A stretch of 64,000 bases of DNA from Fibrobacter sp. UWR4 (GTDB taxonomy: Bacteria; Fibrobacterota; Fibrobacteria; Fibrobacterales; Fibrobacteraceae). A model generated the notes under the pieces. That model saw only the letters and a list, made by a program, of their open reading frames with translations. It was not told the origin of the DNA and did no database searches. Positions 16,249 through 24,490 of the stretch are shown here, in pieces (position 1 is the stretch's first letter; each line of letters opens with the position of its first letter). Made by a program: the position numbers and the translations under genes. The stretch is taken from contig NZ_QGDU01000020.1 in NCBI RefSeq assembly GCF_003149045.1, forward strand, positions 1-64,000, read 5' to 3'.

Positions 16249-17505
16249 ATGGCAAAGCTTTCTATTGAAGATCTCGAACTCGCTGGCAAGCGCGTGTTCA
16301 TCCGTGTCGACTTCAACGTTCCGCAGGACAAGGTCACTGGTGAAATCACCAACACCAAGCGTATCGAAGCTGCTCTCCCCACCATCAAGTATGCTCTTGA
16401 TAAGGGTGCTTCCGTTGTTCTCGCTTCTCATCTCGGCCGCCCCAACGGTGAAGTGAACCCCAAGTTCACTCTCGCTCCGGTTGCTAAGAAGCTGGAAGAA
16501 CTCATCGGCAAGCCGGTTAAGTTCCTCTCTGACTGCGTTGGTGCAGAAGTTGAAGCTGCTTGCGCCGCTGCAAAGCCGGGTGACATCATCCTCCTCGAAA
16601 ACCTCCGCTTCCACATCGAAGAAGAAGGCAAGCGCAAGGTCAAGAACGCTGACGGCACCGAAGAAAAGATCAAGGCCGACAAGGAAGCTGTCAAGGCTTT
16701 CCGCGCTTCTCTCACCAAGCTCGCCGACGTTTATGTGAACGACGCTTTCGGTACCGCACACCGCGCTCACTCCTCCATGGCTGGTGTTGAACTGCCGCAG
16801 CGCGCTGCCGGTTTCCTCATGAACAAGGAACTGAAGGCATTCGACCAGGTTCTCAACAACCCCCCGCGTCCGTTCCTCGCTATCCTCGGTGGTGCTAAGG
16901 TGGCTGACAAGATCCAGCTCATCAACAACCTCCTGGACAAGGCTGACAAGATCATCATCGGCGGTGGCATGGCATTCACCTTCAAGAAGGTCATGAACAA
17001 CATCGAAATCGGTTCTTCCCTGTTCGACGAAGAAGGCGCAAAGCTGGTTCCGGAACTGGTTGCTAAGGCTAAGGCTGCTGGCAAGGAAATCATCCTCCCG
17101 GTTGACTACGTTGCTGCTGACAAGTTCGCTGCTGACGCTGCTACCAAGTGCGTTTCCGACGCTGAAGGTATCCCCGCTGGCTGGATGGGCCTCGACGTTG
17201 GTGCAGAATCCACCAAGCTCTTCGTTGACGCTATCAAGTCCTCCAAGACCATCGTCTGGAACGGTCCTGCAGGCGTGTTCGAATTCGAAGCTTTCGAAAA
17301 GGCAACCAAGGCTATGGCTGACGCTATCGTCGAAGCTACCGCAGCTGGCGCAATCACCGTGATCGGTGGTGGCGATACCGCTACTGCAGCTAAGAAGTAC
17401 GGCGCAGACAAGAAGGTCACCCACACCTCTACCGGTGGTGGCGCTTCTCTGGAACTCCTCGAAGGTAAGGAATTGCCGGGCGTTGCATTCCTCAGCGATA
17501 AGTAA
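16249..17505 (+). CDS. pgk: Phosphoglycerate kinase
   Basis: Glycolytic enzyme that makes ATP from 1,3-bisphosphoglycerate; cytoplasmic. A 418-residue protein with [13 protein letters not shown] at the N-terminus, HLGRPNG, the [14 protein letters not shown]-type substrate loop, GGAKVADKI, and the ATP-binding [10 protein letters not shown] near the end. The ATG at 16249 is chosen because family homology starts there and AGAAGG (16235-16240) is well placed. An in-frame ATG at 16186 has an even better GGAGG site and would add 21 residues, so two starts are possible. A TATATAAAT box at 16159-16167 is a likely -10. Codon use is strongly biased, as in highly expressed genes. Confidence 0.97.
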   Translation: MAKLSIEDLELAGKRVFIRVDFNVPQDKVTGEITNTKRIEAALPTIKYALDKGASVVLASHLGRPNGEVNPKFTLAPVAKKLEELIGKPVKFLSDCVGAEVEAACAAAKPGDIILLENLRFHIEEEGKRKVKNADGTEEKIKADKEAVKAFRASLTKLADVYVNDAFGTAHRAHSSMAGVELPQRAAGFLMNKELKAFDQVLNNPPRPFLAILGGAKVADKIQLINNLLDKADKIIIGGGMAFTFKKVMNNIEIGSSLFDEEGAKLVPELVAKAKAAGKEIILPVDYVAADKFAADAATKCVSDAEGIPAGWMGLDVGAESTKLFVDAIKSSKTIVWNGPAGVFEFEAFEKATKAMADAIVEATAAGAITVIGGGDTATAAKKYGADKKVTHTSTGGGASLELLEGKELPGVAFLSDK

Positions 17506-17530
17506 TTTTCCTTATAAGCTGCGCGATACT

Positions 17531-17580
17531 GCGTTGCTCGCCCCCTCACGTACTCAAGTACGCTACGGGGGCTCGCGCCT
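17531..17580. repeat. Long palindromic hairpin after pgk
   Basis: The arms GCCCCC-TCA-CGTACT and AGTACG-CTAC-GGGGGC surround a 2-base loop (17540-17572), framed by GCGTTGCTCG and GCTCGCGCCT. There is no T run. It looks like a dispersed palindromic element; a looser relative may be at 49660-49690. Confidence 0.55.
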
Positions 17581-17623
17581 TGTCTCGCTTGCTTCTAAGA
17601 AAAATTCCTGACTTAAGGAAATT

Positions 17624-17657
17624 AAAAAGAACTCGATGAAAATCGGGTTCTTTTTTT
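17624..17657 (+). terminator. Terminator for pgk
   Basis: 9-bp stem GAACTCGAT/ATCGGGTTC with a GAAA-type loop and a T7 tract. Confidence 0.85.
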
Positions 17658-17693
17658 GTGTGAGGGACTATCTGCGCGATAAATATTCGAAGG

Positions 17694-18128
17694 TTAATTA
17701 AAACGTTTGCTGTCTTTCGGGGTGTTCCATTTGTCTTCGTTATTTTCTAGACAAACTGGTGTTACGTCAATTTCGGTTTCATCGTAATACCATAGTCCCC
17801 CAGTAATCGGGTCGATAATCCAACCGAATACATACCAGGAAAAAAGATTTCCGGCAATATACCATCCCCAGTCGCCACTTGACTCAATGGTTTTTTGCGT
17901 TGTGGTACAACCCTTCTTTTCCCCGATTGCCGTGATGGCCCCTTTTTTAGCCTTTACCATGGCGAAGTTTTTCCCTGTTATCCTTTTCTCTTCGTACAGG
18001 ACTGTCACTTTTGTATCATCTTCTGACGAAGAAACCATAATAGATTTTTTCGTACCGTTAAGTATTGTTGCGCACCCCTGCAATATGCAAAGCATGGACA
18101 GGACCATCATTATTTTTAACCAGTTCAT
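17694..18128 (-). CDS. Small lipoprotein, CATILNGT family
   Basis: A 144-residue lipoprotein. The signal peptide is followed by lipobox LQGC (Cys19) and then ATILNGTKKSI, a motif shared by a widespread group of small lipoproteins related to phage Bor/PEGA-like proteins. A glycine-rich hydrophobic stretch (GWYIAGNLFSWYVFGWIIDP, about 87-106) probably associates with the membrane. It ends with a short conserved ETEIDVTP strand. Function unknown. It is more AT-rich than the surrounding housekeeping genes. Confidence 0.7.
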   Translation of the reverse strand: MNWLKIMMVLSMLCILQGCATILNGTKKSIMVSSSEDDTKVTVLYEEKRITGKNFAMVKAKKGAITAIGEKKGCTTTQKTIESSGDWGWYIAGNLFSWYVFGWIIDPITGGLWYYDETEIDVTPVCLENNEDKWNTPKDSKRFN

Positions 18129-18235
18129 TTATTGCTCCTTTCCGTCAACGACGGCTTGTGAGAGAATTTTGAGCCTGGCCTTGGAGGTCGCACGAATTTT
18201 AGGAAGTAAAAAAGGTGCGGAGTCGAAAGGCTTAT

Positions 18236-18349
18236 GTATTGAAGGCTCTGGTAAACCCTTAGCAATAAGCAACAAACGACCCGCACCCACTGGGGTGCGA
18301 GTGTTGTCCCGTTCCTTGCTAACTTAAAGTTTACCAGACTTTTCAATAC
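18236..18349. repeat. MITE-like structured palindrome
   Basis: About 114 bases with 21-base imperfect terminal inverted repeats (GTATTGAAGGCTCTGGTAAAC / GTTTACCAGACTTTTCAATAC). Inside are the nested arms TTAGCAA/TTGCTAA and a perfect inner hairpin CGCACCC-ACTG-GGGTGCG. It is non-coding. It could be a miniature mobile element or a structured RNA. Confidence 0.6.
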
Positions 18350-18833
18350 AGGAACAAGATTCTACTCTAAATCATTATGTTCACTCAAATATAGCATCAA
18401 TCGCGCTACATTTTTGAATGTCCAAAATGAAAAGGGCCGTCTGTTGCCGATGTTGTTTAATTGCTGAGAGTCATCTTCCCTTTAGTAGATTTTATGCCCT
18501 TTCAAAAACTGCACTTTTTGAATTTTTTTTAGAAAGGTCTTGATGTATGAAAGATTTGGACGATTATGGCGTTATATTTGTCCAAATCTCTATTTTTTAC
18601 TGACTTTTGGACAAGAATGAATGTATATGCTTCAAAAAAAGATAAGGACTTCAAAGACCTTGATGCTTACCTTGATTTCTGCAAAGGGCCTGAAAAAGAT
18701 TTCCTATTTCGATATGGTGCAGAATGTGGTGACGCTTGAAGATTTGATGAAATGAAAAATCCCCGATGCCGGTGAGGGCGTAGGGGTGGGGTAGAAAATA
18801 CTGTAGGGGTTAAGTTCTTGTTATGGGATGCGT
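18350..18833. other. AT-rich gene-free stretch with possible gene remnant
   Basis: No intact gene is seen. There is a 10-bp perfect inverted repeat AGATTTGGAC/GTCCAAATCT (18552-18589) followed by a T-rich run, possibly a terminator. From about 18664 to 18757 the plus strand reads a 30-residue frame ending VTLEDLMK, reminiscent of the C-terminus of a DUF4143-type ATPase; an overlapping 40-codon frame starts at 18617. Both are weak and look like decayed gene debris beside the restriction-modification cassette. Confidence 0.4.
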
Positions 18834-19919
18834 TTACCGAACTTCTTTTCCTATTTCGGTAACAATTCTAAGCAAAACATTTTTTTCGTCAGAAGGGAAT
18901 TTCGTCATCTTGCTAATGTGTTCTTTCCATAATTCAAAAGAATCGTTCGGCGAATCACAGTTGTTAAACACTTCTATGATGTCACTTTTCCATTTGTAAA
19001 TATTTGCGATTATTTTAGGGACCTTGACTCCAAAAATTGTTTCTTGTCCTCCTGCAGAAAATGTATCTCTAAAAGAAGGATTGATGATACCCTTTGCTTT
19101 TAGAAGCCATTTACATGCATTGTTGTAATCTCCCAAAATAACTTTTGGGGATTTAATGAGCATTTCTGCCTTATAATGATCTTTTTCATTTTTGGACAAT
19201 TCGCTCCAAAAATGAATTTTGGAATTAATTAGACTTTCTGCAAATATTTGTTCTTCAATATCCTGTGAACTTACTTCTTGAACATCCGGACTATACCACC
19301 AAAGAGAATCATCTTCGTTTTCATTTGTGGATTTTTTTGATTCAATTAAATATGATTTAAACGCATCAAATGGATTTTGCATTTGACGTATATCGTCGTA
19401 TGGTTTATGAATCTTATTGAATAAAGATTCTTGTACATCCTGATTCATGTCAAGCATGTAGCGTGGGCTATGTGTAACAGCTACATTAGAAACGCATTCC
19501 TCAAATGGTCTATACTTGATTTGAAACGGATTCTGTTTTGCGCAGAATACTTGGATTCTACTTACATCGGGAATTCGGGTGGATTCCATAATGCTTCCAC
19601 CCATAACTTTCCAGGAATTAGACTTTGTGCTAAGTGTTTTGACTTCGATGCCGAATGCTTGTCGTTCGTTAATTCTTGCAACAATGTCTGGAAATTTGTG
19701 ACCGCTTATATATTGAATTTCCCAAGGTAAATTCAATTCTTTTGCAGATTCTTCGACTGCCTTGCTTACGTCAATTTCAAAGGATTTCCAAAAATCACCT
19801 TTGATTTTTCCACAATTTGCCGATTGCAACTTTGTTTTTGTACAATCCAAAAGTTTTTGAAAATCTGCTATGGTCTGATTTTCGTGATGGTTGAGATTTT
19901 GTCCGACGGATATAGACAT
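18834..19919 (-). CDS. Type II restriction endonuclease, PD-(D/E)XK type (predicted)
   Basis: A 361-residue protein directly behind the cytosine methyltransferase: the start is two bases after its stop, with the GGAG ribosome site inside the upstream gene's end. It has a PD-(D/E)XK nuclease motif: Pro77-Asp78 in KFPDIVARI, then Glu92-Val-Lys94 in FGIEVKT. That spacing is typical of Mg-dependent restriction enzymes. The rest is not recognised. The gene is AT-rich and codon use differs from neighbours, which suggests horizontal transfer. The recognition site cannot be deduced. The gene-order evidence is strong, the family evidence moderate. Confidence 0.8.
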   Translation of the reverse strand: MSISVGQNLNHHENQTIADFQKLLDCTKTKLQSANCGKIKGDFWKSFEIDVSKAVEESAKELNLPWEIQYISGHKFPDIVARINERQAFGIEVKTLSTKSNSWKVMGGSIMESTRIPDVSRIQVFCAKQNPFQIKYRPFEECVSNVAVTHSPRYMLDMNQDVQESLFNKIHKPYDDIRQMQNPFDAFKSYLIESKKSTNENEDDSLWWYSPDVQEVSSQDIEEQIFAESLINSKIHFWSELSKNEKDHYKAEMLIKSPKVILGDYNNACKWLLKAKGIINPSFRDTFSAGGQETIFGVKVPKIIANIYKWKSDIIEVFNNCDSPNDSFELWKEHISKMTKFPSDEKNVLLRIVTEIGKEVR

Positions 19920-19921
19920 GA

Positions 19922-21148
19922 CTAAACTCCGAAAAGATCGTCCCAGATGAATTCTAGTCTTTTTCCGATTGCATAGCCAAGTAATGGCGGCACCGCGTTT
20001 CCAATAACTTTATATGCCTCGGAAGAACAGACCTTATTTATACCATCGTTGAATATGAATTCGTACTCGTCAGGGAATGTCTGAATTCTTGCACACTCTC
20101 TTACACTAAGTCGCCTTTCCTGAAGCCCTTTTTCAAGTTCTTCACAGTGGGTTCCTCCGTGCTCTGCACTTAAACGACGAAACTCAATATTTCCATGATG
20201 TTCACTTCGGATTGTTGGCCCGATATCGTTTAAATCAATTTCTGCACTGCCTTGCATTTTTCCATAATACTTGGCTTTAGAAAACATTTGCTGAGCTTTA
20301 TCGCTTGATGCATCGGGTTCCTTGAGGCCTACAAAAGCATCCTTGCATGTGACAATTTTTTGTAATCCATCGCCATGTGTTTTTAGTGGGTATGGGTAGA
20401 ATTTTGAATGCACTCCGTTGGATTCTAAGTCTGCGAGAACTTTCGGGTCTGCGTACTTACGTGAAATTCCAATGAATACAACACGCTCTCGACTTTGAGG
20501 AACTCCGTATTCCCAAGCCTTTAAAACTTGAGCGTCAACAACACAATAGCCTTCATCGATATTTCTAAAGTCTGCTTCAATTATTTTCTTGGCATCACCA
20601 AGAGATACCAAGCCTTTCACATTTTCCGCTATGAAAATTTTTGGTTTGACGATTTCAATAACCTGTTTCATCCAGAGATAAAGTGTGCCGCGAGATTCGT
20701 TGTCGGCATGTTCTTCCTTTTTACCGTTGTGACTTTTTTGCGAATCAAAGCCAAGGCGTTTTCCTGCAACGGAAAAATCCTGACAGGGAAATCCTCCGGT
20801 AACAACATCGATATTAGGAGGAAAAGAAAAAGTCTTGACCTTTGATTTCTTTACAAGATCAACGATGGATTCCAGATGATATATCCCATCAACTTTTTTT
20901 CTGGAACCGAAAAAGTGGTTCCAGGATTTTTGTGCACAAGGCAAAATGTCGTTTGTGAATACGGTTTCAAAGCGACTGTTGGAAAGTTTGATAAAATTCT
21001 TGTCTATGCGCTCTTTTATCCAGTCTGGATGAATTTTTTCATTGACTGATTTACTTAAAACAGAAAAGCCGCCTTCAAGACCTAAGTCTAGGCCGCCGCA
21101 ACCGGAAAACAATGAAAGGACCCGAAGGGCTCTCTTTCTGGACGCCAT
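19922..21148 (-). CDS. DNA (cytosine-5-)-methyltransferase
   Basis: A 408-residue C5-methyltransferase that protects DNA from the adjacent nuclease. Motif I FSGCGGLDLGL is at about 14-24. Motif IV GGFPCQDFS has the catalytic Cys122. Motif VI AENVKGL, motif VIII SRERVVFIG and motif X VIGNAVPPLLGYAIG follow; the variable target-recognition region lies between VIII and X. ATG at 21148 is preferred because GAGG stands four bases before it; the TTG at 21166 would place the start inside a 15-bp palindrome. It is AT-rich like its partner. No very-short-patch repair gene is present. Confidence 0.95.
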   Translation of the reverse strand: MASRKRALRVLSLFSGCGGLDLGLEGGFSVLSKSVNEKIHPDWIKERIDKNFIKLSNSRFETVFTNDILPCAQKSWNHFFGSRKKVDGIYHLESIVDLVKKSKVKTFSFPPNIDVVTGGFPCQDFSVAGKRLGFDSQKSHNGKKEEHADNESRGTLYLWMKQVIEIVKPKIFIAENVKGLVSLGDAKKIIEADFRNIDEGYCVVDAQVLKAWEYGVPQSRERVVFIGISRKYADPKVLADLESNGVHSKFYPYPLKTHGDGLQKIVTCKDAFVGLKEPDASSDKAQQMFSKAKYYGKMQGSAEIDLNDIGPTIRSEHHGNIEFRRLSAEHGGTHCEELEKGLQERRLSVRECARIQTFPDEYEFIFNDGINKVCSSEAYKVIGNAVPPLLGYAIGKRLEFIWDDLFGV

Positions 21149-21158
21149 ATCGCCTCGA

Positions 21159-21173
21159 TGTTCCAATGGAACA
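21159..21173. promoter_or_regulatory. 15-bp palindrome before the methyltransferase start
   Basis: Perfect inverted repeat TGTTCCA-A-TGGAACA, 10 bases upstream of the methyltransferase ATG. It is positioned like an operator for autoregulation of the cassette. Function inferred only. Confidence 0.45.
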
Positions 21174-21237
21174 GGTGAAAGTTTCCGTTTTCACTTCTGT
21201 TCTGGGTACACCTGTGGCGTGCCAGCTTAAAGTAAGC

Positions 21238-21266
21238 CCAAAAAGAACTCATCCTATTGGATGAGT
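21238..21266 (-). terminator. Minus-strand terminator upstream of the R-M operon
   Basis: Perfect 8-bp stem ACTCATCC/GGATGAGT with a 4-base loop; read on the minus strand it runs into TTCTTTTT. It would insulate the cassette from transcription arriving from the structured repeat region. Confidence 0.65.
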
Positions 21267-21286
21267 CCCCCTTGATCCTATTCTTG

Positions 21287-21560
21287 GTGTGTTAAAAGTT
21301 GGTCGTTTTCAAGGACACAAGAACGGGAGCAAAAACATTTGTTCTGCCCTCGTTCAACCGTTTTGTCCATAGAAAAAGCGTGAACCGTAAGGCCTGTCTG
21401 TCCTTAGGCAACGACCAAGAAGCCCACACACTGACAAGCACAAACGATTCACGCCGATACGACGTGAATTATCTGCCTTATTCCGAGTGTGTTAAAGTTG
21501 GTCGTTTTTAAGGACACAAGAACAAGAGCATAACTCTAATACCAGGTCGTTCAGCTCTGC
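21287..21560. repeat. Structured repeat region (possible non-coding RNA)
   Basis: Two near-identical direct repeats of about 44 bases (21287-21331 and 21487-21530) share GTTGGTCGTTTT and AAGGACACAAGAAC. The first also has an inverted partner at 21399-21419 (TGTCCTTAGGCAACGACCAAG). Further hairpins include ATTCACG/CGTGAAT (21447-21469) and AGAGCA/TGCTCT after the second repeat. No plausible protein frame is present. The 180 bases up to 21755 hold nothing recognised. Confidence 0.6.
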
Positions 21561-21755
21561 TCTCACAAAACTGAACTATGTCGCTATAAATATATAAAAG
21601 CTAATGGGAAAATGGGCTTGCGGTCTTGATAATTGATCGCCAAGCATAAGTTACGAAAAATTGTTGGAAGAGAAATCGGCCGGTGAAGGAATCGGCTGGT
21701 TGTCGTGGCAGACTTGTGCACTAAGTACGAGGTCTAAAAGGCCTTTTTCCCTGTA

Positions 21756-21914
21756 CTATCCGTTGGATTTCTGGTCGGCGCCGGGGACGGTTTCGTCGTG
21801 TTCCTCGAACTGGCTCACTTTCTTGAACCAGTAGTCTTCACTATTGATGGAGCTCATGTTGTTAATGATGGCGTCCAGGTCGATTTCTTCAGGATTTTGA
21901 TTTTCGTTAGGCAT
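21756..21914 (-). CDS. Small acidic protein (52 residues), hypothetical
   Basis: A 52-codon frame beginning MPNENQNPEEIDLDA and containing INSEDYWFKKVSQFEEHDE. It is acidic and probably helical, without membrane segments. It lies 21 bases after a 22-residue hydrophobic frame on the same strand. No clear ribosome site is seen, but TATATT stands six bases before the ATG, which would fit a nearly leaderless message. Codon use resembles that of neighbouring genes. Family unknown. Confidence 0.5.
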   Translation of the reverse strand: MPNENQNPEEIDLDAIINNMSSINSEDYWFKKVSQFEEHDETVPGADQKSNG

Positions 21915-21935
21915 ATAACGAATATAAAAAATTCA

Positions 21936-22004
21936 TTAGATTGGACGACCTAAAGTGTTGGCAACCAGTGCGCCTGCAACGATAATCGGAATAAGAATAC
22001 TCAT
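21936..22004 (-). CDS. 22-residue hydrophobic peptide
   Basis: MSILIPIIVAGALVANTLG plus three more residues, a single membrane-spanning peptide. AGAGG lies five bases before the ATG, a well-placed ribosome site, and TATATTAAG upstream (near 22055) could be a -10. It resembles small membrane peptides, including type I toxin-like ones, but no antitoxin RNA is evident. It may share a message with the 52-residue gene downstream. Confidence 0.45.
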   Translation of the reverse strand: MSILIPIIVAGALVANTLGRPI

Positions 22005-22086
22005 TTTGACCTCTGGCTGAATGTTTGACTCCGTTTCTCGGGGCTGTTCTTAATATAGATTGCTGGAGGTTCAATCGCTTACGGGG

Positions 22087-22115
22087 CGTTGTCTAAGTGT
22101 AGTCCCGAGACAACG
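22087..22115 (+). promoter_or_regulatory. Hairpin in the hisH leader
   Basis: Perfect 8-bp stem CGTTGTCT/AGACAACG with a 13-base loop, followed by AGGAG and a T-rich stretch about 35 bases before hisH. It could be a leader control element or a divergent operator; nothing more can be shown. Confidence 0.35.
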
Positions 22116-22152
22116 AGGAGAATTTCTATATTTCTAGTAAAGCGAGGTTTCT

Positions 22153-22767
22153 ATGTCTATTATCGTGGTCGACTATAACGCAGGTAACTTGACTTCCGTG
22201 ATGAACGCTCTGGAACGTATCGGCGCTGATGCTGTTTCCAGTCGCGATCCCGAGGTGATTGCCAAGGCGGACCGCCTGATTTTCCCGGGCGTGGGCGCTG
22301 CGGCTTCTGCCATGGAGACCTTGACTACTACGGGTATCGGGGATGCTATCAAGACGGTGGTGAAGGCCGGCAATCCGGTTCTTGGCATTTGCATTGGCTG
22401 CCAGATTATTCTGGAAGAATCCGAAGAAGATGGCGGCGTCAAGACTTTGGGCTTGATTCCCGGTAAGGCCGTTCGCTTCAAGGACGAACCGGGCTTGAAG
22501 ATTCCCCACATGGGCTGGAACCAGGTGAACTTCACCCGCGAGCATCCCATTATGAAGGGCATCCGCAGCGGTTGCGACTTCTATTATGTGCATTCCTACC
22601 ATCCGGTGGTGCCTGCGGAATACAGCTTCGCAGAAACTACCTACGGCACCCAGACTTTCCAGGGCCTCATTGGTAAGGACAACCTCATTGCGTCCCAGTT
22701 CCATCAGGAAAAGAGTGGTGACGTGGGCCTTGCCATGCTAAAGAACTTCTGCGACTGGAAAGTGTAA
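22153..22767 (+). CDS. hisH: Imidazole glycerol phosphate synthase, glutaminase subunit
   Basis: A 204-residue class I glutamine amidotransferase that supplies ammonia to HisF in histidine synthesis. Catalytic Cys80 lies in LGICIGCQ, and His184 and Glu186 in SQFHQEKSG complete the triad. PGVGAAASAM near residue 45 and the PHMGWNQV loop are specific for HisH. The nucleophile elbow reads ICIGCQ rather than the common ICLGMQ. GAGG precedes the ATG by five bases. hisF and other his genes are not adjacent. Confidence 0.95.
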   Translation: MSIIVVDYNAGNLTSVMNALERIGADAVSSRDPEVIAKADRLIFPGVGAAASAMETLTTTGIGDAIKTVVKAGNPVLGICIGCQIILEESEEDGGVKTLGLIPGKAVRFKDEPGLKIPHMGWNQVNFTREHPIMKGIRSGCDFYYVHSYHPVVPAEYSFAETTYGTQTFQGLIGKDNLIASQFHQEKSGDVGLAMLKNFCDWKV

Positions 22768-22794
22768 ACTCTAAAATTTATAGAAACAAGAAAT

Positions 22795-22820
22795 GCCGCG
22801 GGAACGAACCGCGGCTTTTT
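22795..22820 (+). terminator. Terminator after hisH
   Basis: Perfect 7-bp GC stem GCCGCGG/CCGCGGC with T5. Confidence 0.85.
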
Positions 22821-22852
22821 CAATGAAACTTGCGGAGTCTTAAGCAAGTCTT

Positions 22853-23578
22853 TTAAGGTAATTCGCCGCCGATCAGTTCCATCTGCTTTTTGTAGATGTC
22901 CTTGCAGGCGTTTTCGCCCAGGTCAAGGAGGGTGTTGAGCATGGCGCGGTCGAAACTTGCGTGTTCGCCGGTGCCCTGGACTTCAATGAAGTTCTTGGCG
23001 TCCTGCATCACTACGTTCATGTCCACGTCGGCTGCGGAGTCTTCCACATAGCAGAGGTCGCAGAGAGGTTTGCCATCCACGACGCCGACGGAGATTGCGG
23101 TAATGCCGTGCTGGAGAATCTGTTCGGTGAGACCGAGGCGGGCCTTGATTTTCTTGAGGGCGATTGCAAGGGCGACGAAACCGCCGATGATGCTTGCGGT
23201 ACGGGTGCCGCCGTCAGCTTCGATGACGTCGCAATCGATGACGATTGCGTTCTCGCCCAGGGCGGCGAGATTGGCGGCACCACGGAGGGAACGACCCACC
23301 AGACGCTGGATTTCCTGGGTACGGCCGCTGGCACCCTTGCGTTCGCGTTCCACGCGCTTGCCTGTGCTTTGCGGGAGGAGGCTGTATTCTGCGGTAATCC
23401 AGCCGGTACCGCGACCTGCCAGCCAGTCCGGAACCTTCGGGAGAAGGGTGGCGTTGCAGATGACGCGAGTGCGTCCCATTTCGATGAGGACGGAACCGTC
23501 GGCGCTACTGATAAAGCCCACGGTCATCTTCAAATTTCTGTATTCGTTAAAAGCTCTGTCTGTACGTTCGTATGCCAT
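22853..23578 (-). CDS. rph: Ribonuclease PH
   Basis: A 241-residue phosphorolytic 3'-5' exoribonuclease that trims tRNA 3' ends. Diagnostic stretches are GSVLIEMGRTRVIC, AEYSLLPQSTGKR, GRTQEIQRLVGRSLR and IDCDVIEADGGTRTASI, with the phosphate-binding Arg-rich loop and the acidic metal site intact. Full family length. Only two bases separate it from pheA upstream, so the two are co-transcribed. Confidence 0.97.
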   Translation of the reverse strand: MAYERTDRAFNEYRNLKMTVGFISSADGSVLIEMGRTRVICNATLLPKVPDWLAGRGTGWITAEYSLLPQSTGKRVERERKGASGRTQEIQRLVGRSLRGAANLAALGENAIVIDCDVIEADGGTRTASIIGGFVALAIALKKIKARLGLTEQILQHGITAISVGVVDGKPLCDLCYVEDSAADVDMNVVMQDAKNFIEVQGTGEHASFDRAMLNTLLDLGENACKDIYKKQMELIGGELP

Positions 23579-23580
23579 AA

Positions 23581-24432
23581 TTAGTACCTCAATGTTTCGA
23601 CGACGCCCTTCTTGAAGGTGCCGAGGATATAGATGAAGCTCGTGTAATTTTTCAGTTCTGCAAGAGCGGCCTGGGCGTTTTCGTCCTTGACGTTAGCTTC
23701 GAAGGAAACGTGGAAAATGTATTCCCAAGGCTTGTCCGGATGGGGACGGCTTTCGCAGCGGGTGAGGTTCAGACCGCGTTTTGCAAAACAACCCAGGGCG
23801 TTGTACAATGCACCCACTTCCTTGGAGGACGCGAGTTCGAATAGGATGGTGGTCTTTGCGTTTTCGCTTTCGGCGAAGTCCACGGGAGTCTTCTGGATTG
23901 CATAGAAACGGGTGAAGTTTGTTCCCTTCAAGTTTTCCAGACCGGCCTTCAAAATATCAAGATTATAGATCTTTGCGGCATAGGCACTGGCGATGGCGCC
24001 TTCGTCACGATTTCCACGAGCAGCCAGTTCTTCGGCGGAGCCTGCGGTATCAAATGCGGGGACGGCTTGAATCTGCGGGTTTTCTGCAAAAAATCTGGAA
24101 CACTGAGCAAGAGCCTGGGGGTGGCTGTAAACGCGCTTCAGGTCTTCCACCTTTACGCCGGGCATTACACAGAGGGTGTGTTCAATACGGAGCATTACTT
24201 CGCCAACAATGCGGTGACGCCACTTGTAAAGCAGGTCGTAATTTGCTTCGATGGAACCTGCCGTAGAATTCTCGATAGGAATTGCACCGCCGTCGGCTTC
24301 ACCATTTTCAATAGCCTGGTAGATTTCCTCGAAGGTGTCCATGGGCAAAGTTTCGATGTCTTCGCCAAAAAGGTAATGGGCTGCGCAATCGCTGTATGCG
24401 CCCTTACGGCCTTGGAATGCAATTTTCTTCAT
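23581..24432 (-). CDS. pheA: Prephenate dehydratase (with ACT domain)
   Basis: A 283-residue monofunctional enzyme that converts prephenate to phenylpyruvate in phenylalanine synthesis. The catalytic domain (about 1-180) carries FQGRKGAYSDCAA, PIENSTAGSI, SHPQALAQC and the NFTRF active-site Thr. The ACT regulatory domain (about 195-275) has the ESRPHP motif that binds phenylalanine, so feedback inhibition is expected. There is no chorismate mutase part. It is the first gene of a pair with rph. Confidence 0.96.
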   Translation of the reverse strand: MKKIAFQGRKGAYSDCAAHYLFGEDIETLPMDTFEEIYQAIENGEADGGAIPIENSTAGSIEANYDLLYKWRHRIVGEVMLRIEHTLCVMPGVKVEDLKRVYSHPQALAQCSRFFAENPQIQAVPAFDTAGSAEELAARGNRDEGAIASAYAAKIYNLDILKAGLENLKGTNFTRFYAIQKTPVDFAESENAKTTILFELASSKEVGALYNALGCFAKRGLNLTRCESRPHPDKPWEYIFHVSFEANVKDENAQAALAELKNYTSFIYILGTFKKGVVETLRY

Positions 24433-24490
24433 AAATCTCGAACAGTTTTGTGTTTTTTATTTCGTATTCAAAAATACAATTTTTGAAATA

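Noticed and set aside
18617-18757. Small functional genes before the R-M cassette
   Set aside because: Two overlapping short frames without ribosome sites; they look like decayed gene debris.
21287-21560. Retron or group II intron remnant
   Set aside because: No reverse transcriptase gene is nearby, and the repeat layout does not match an msr-msd unit.
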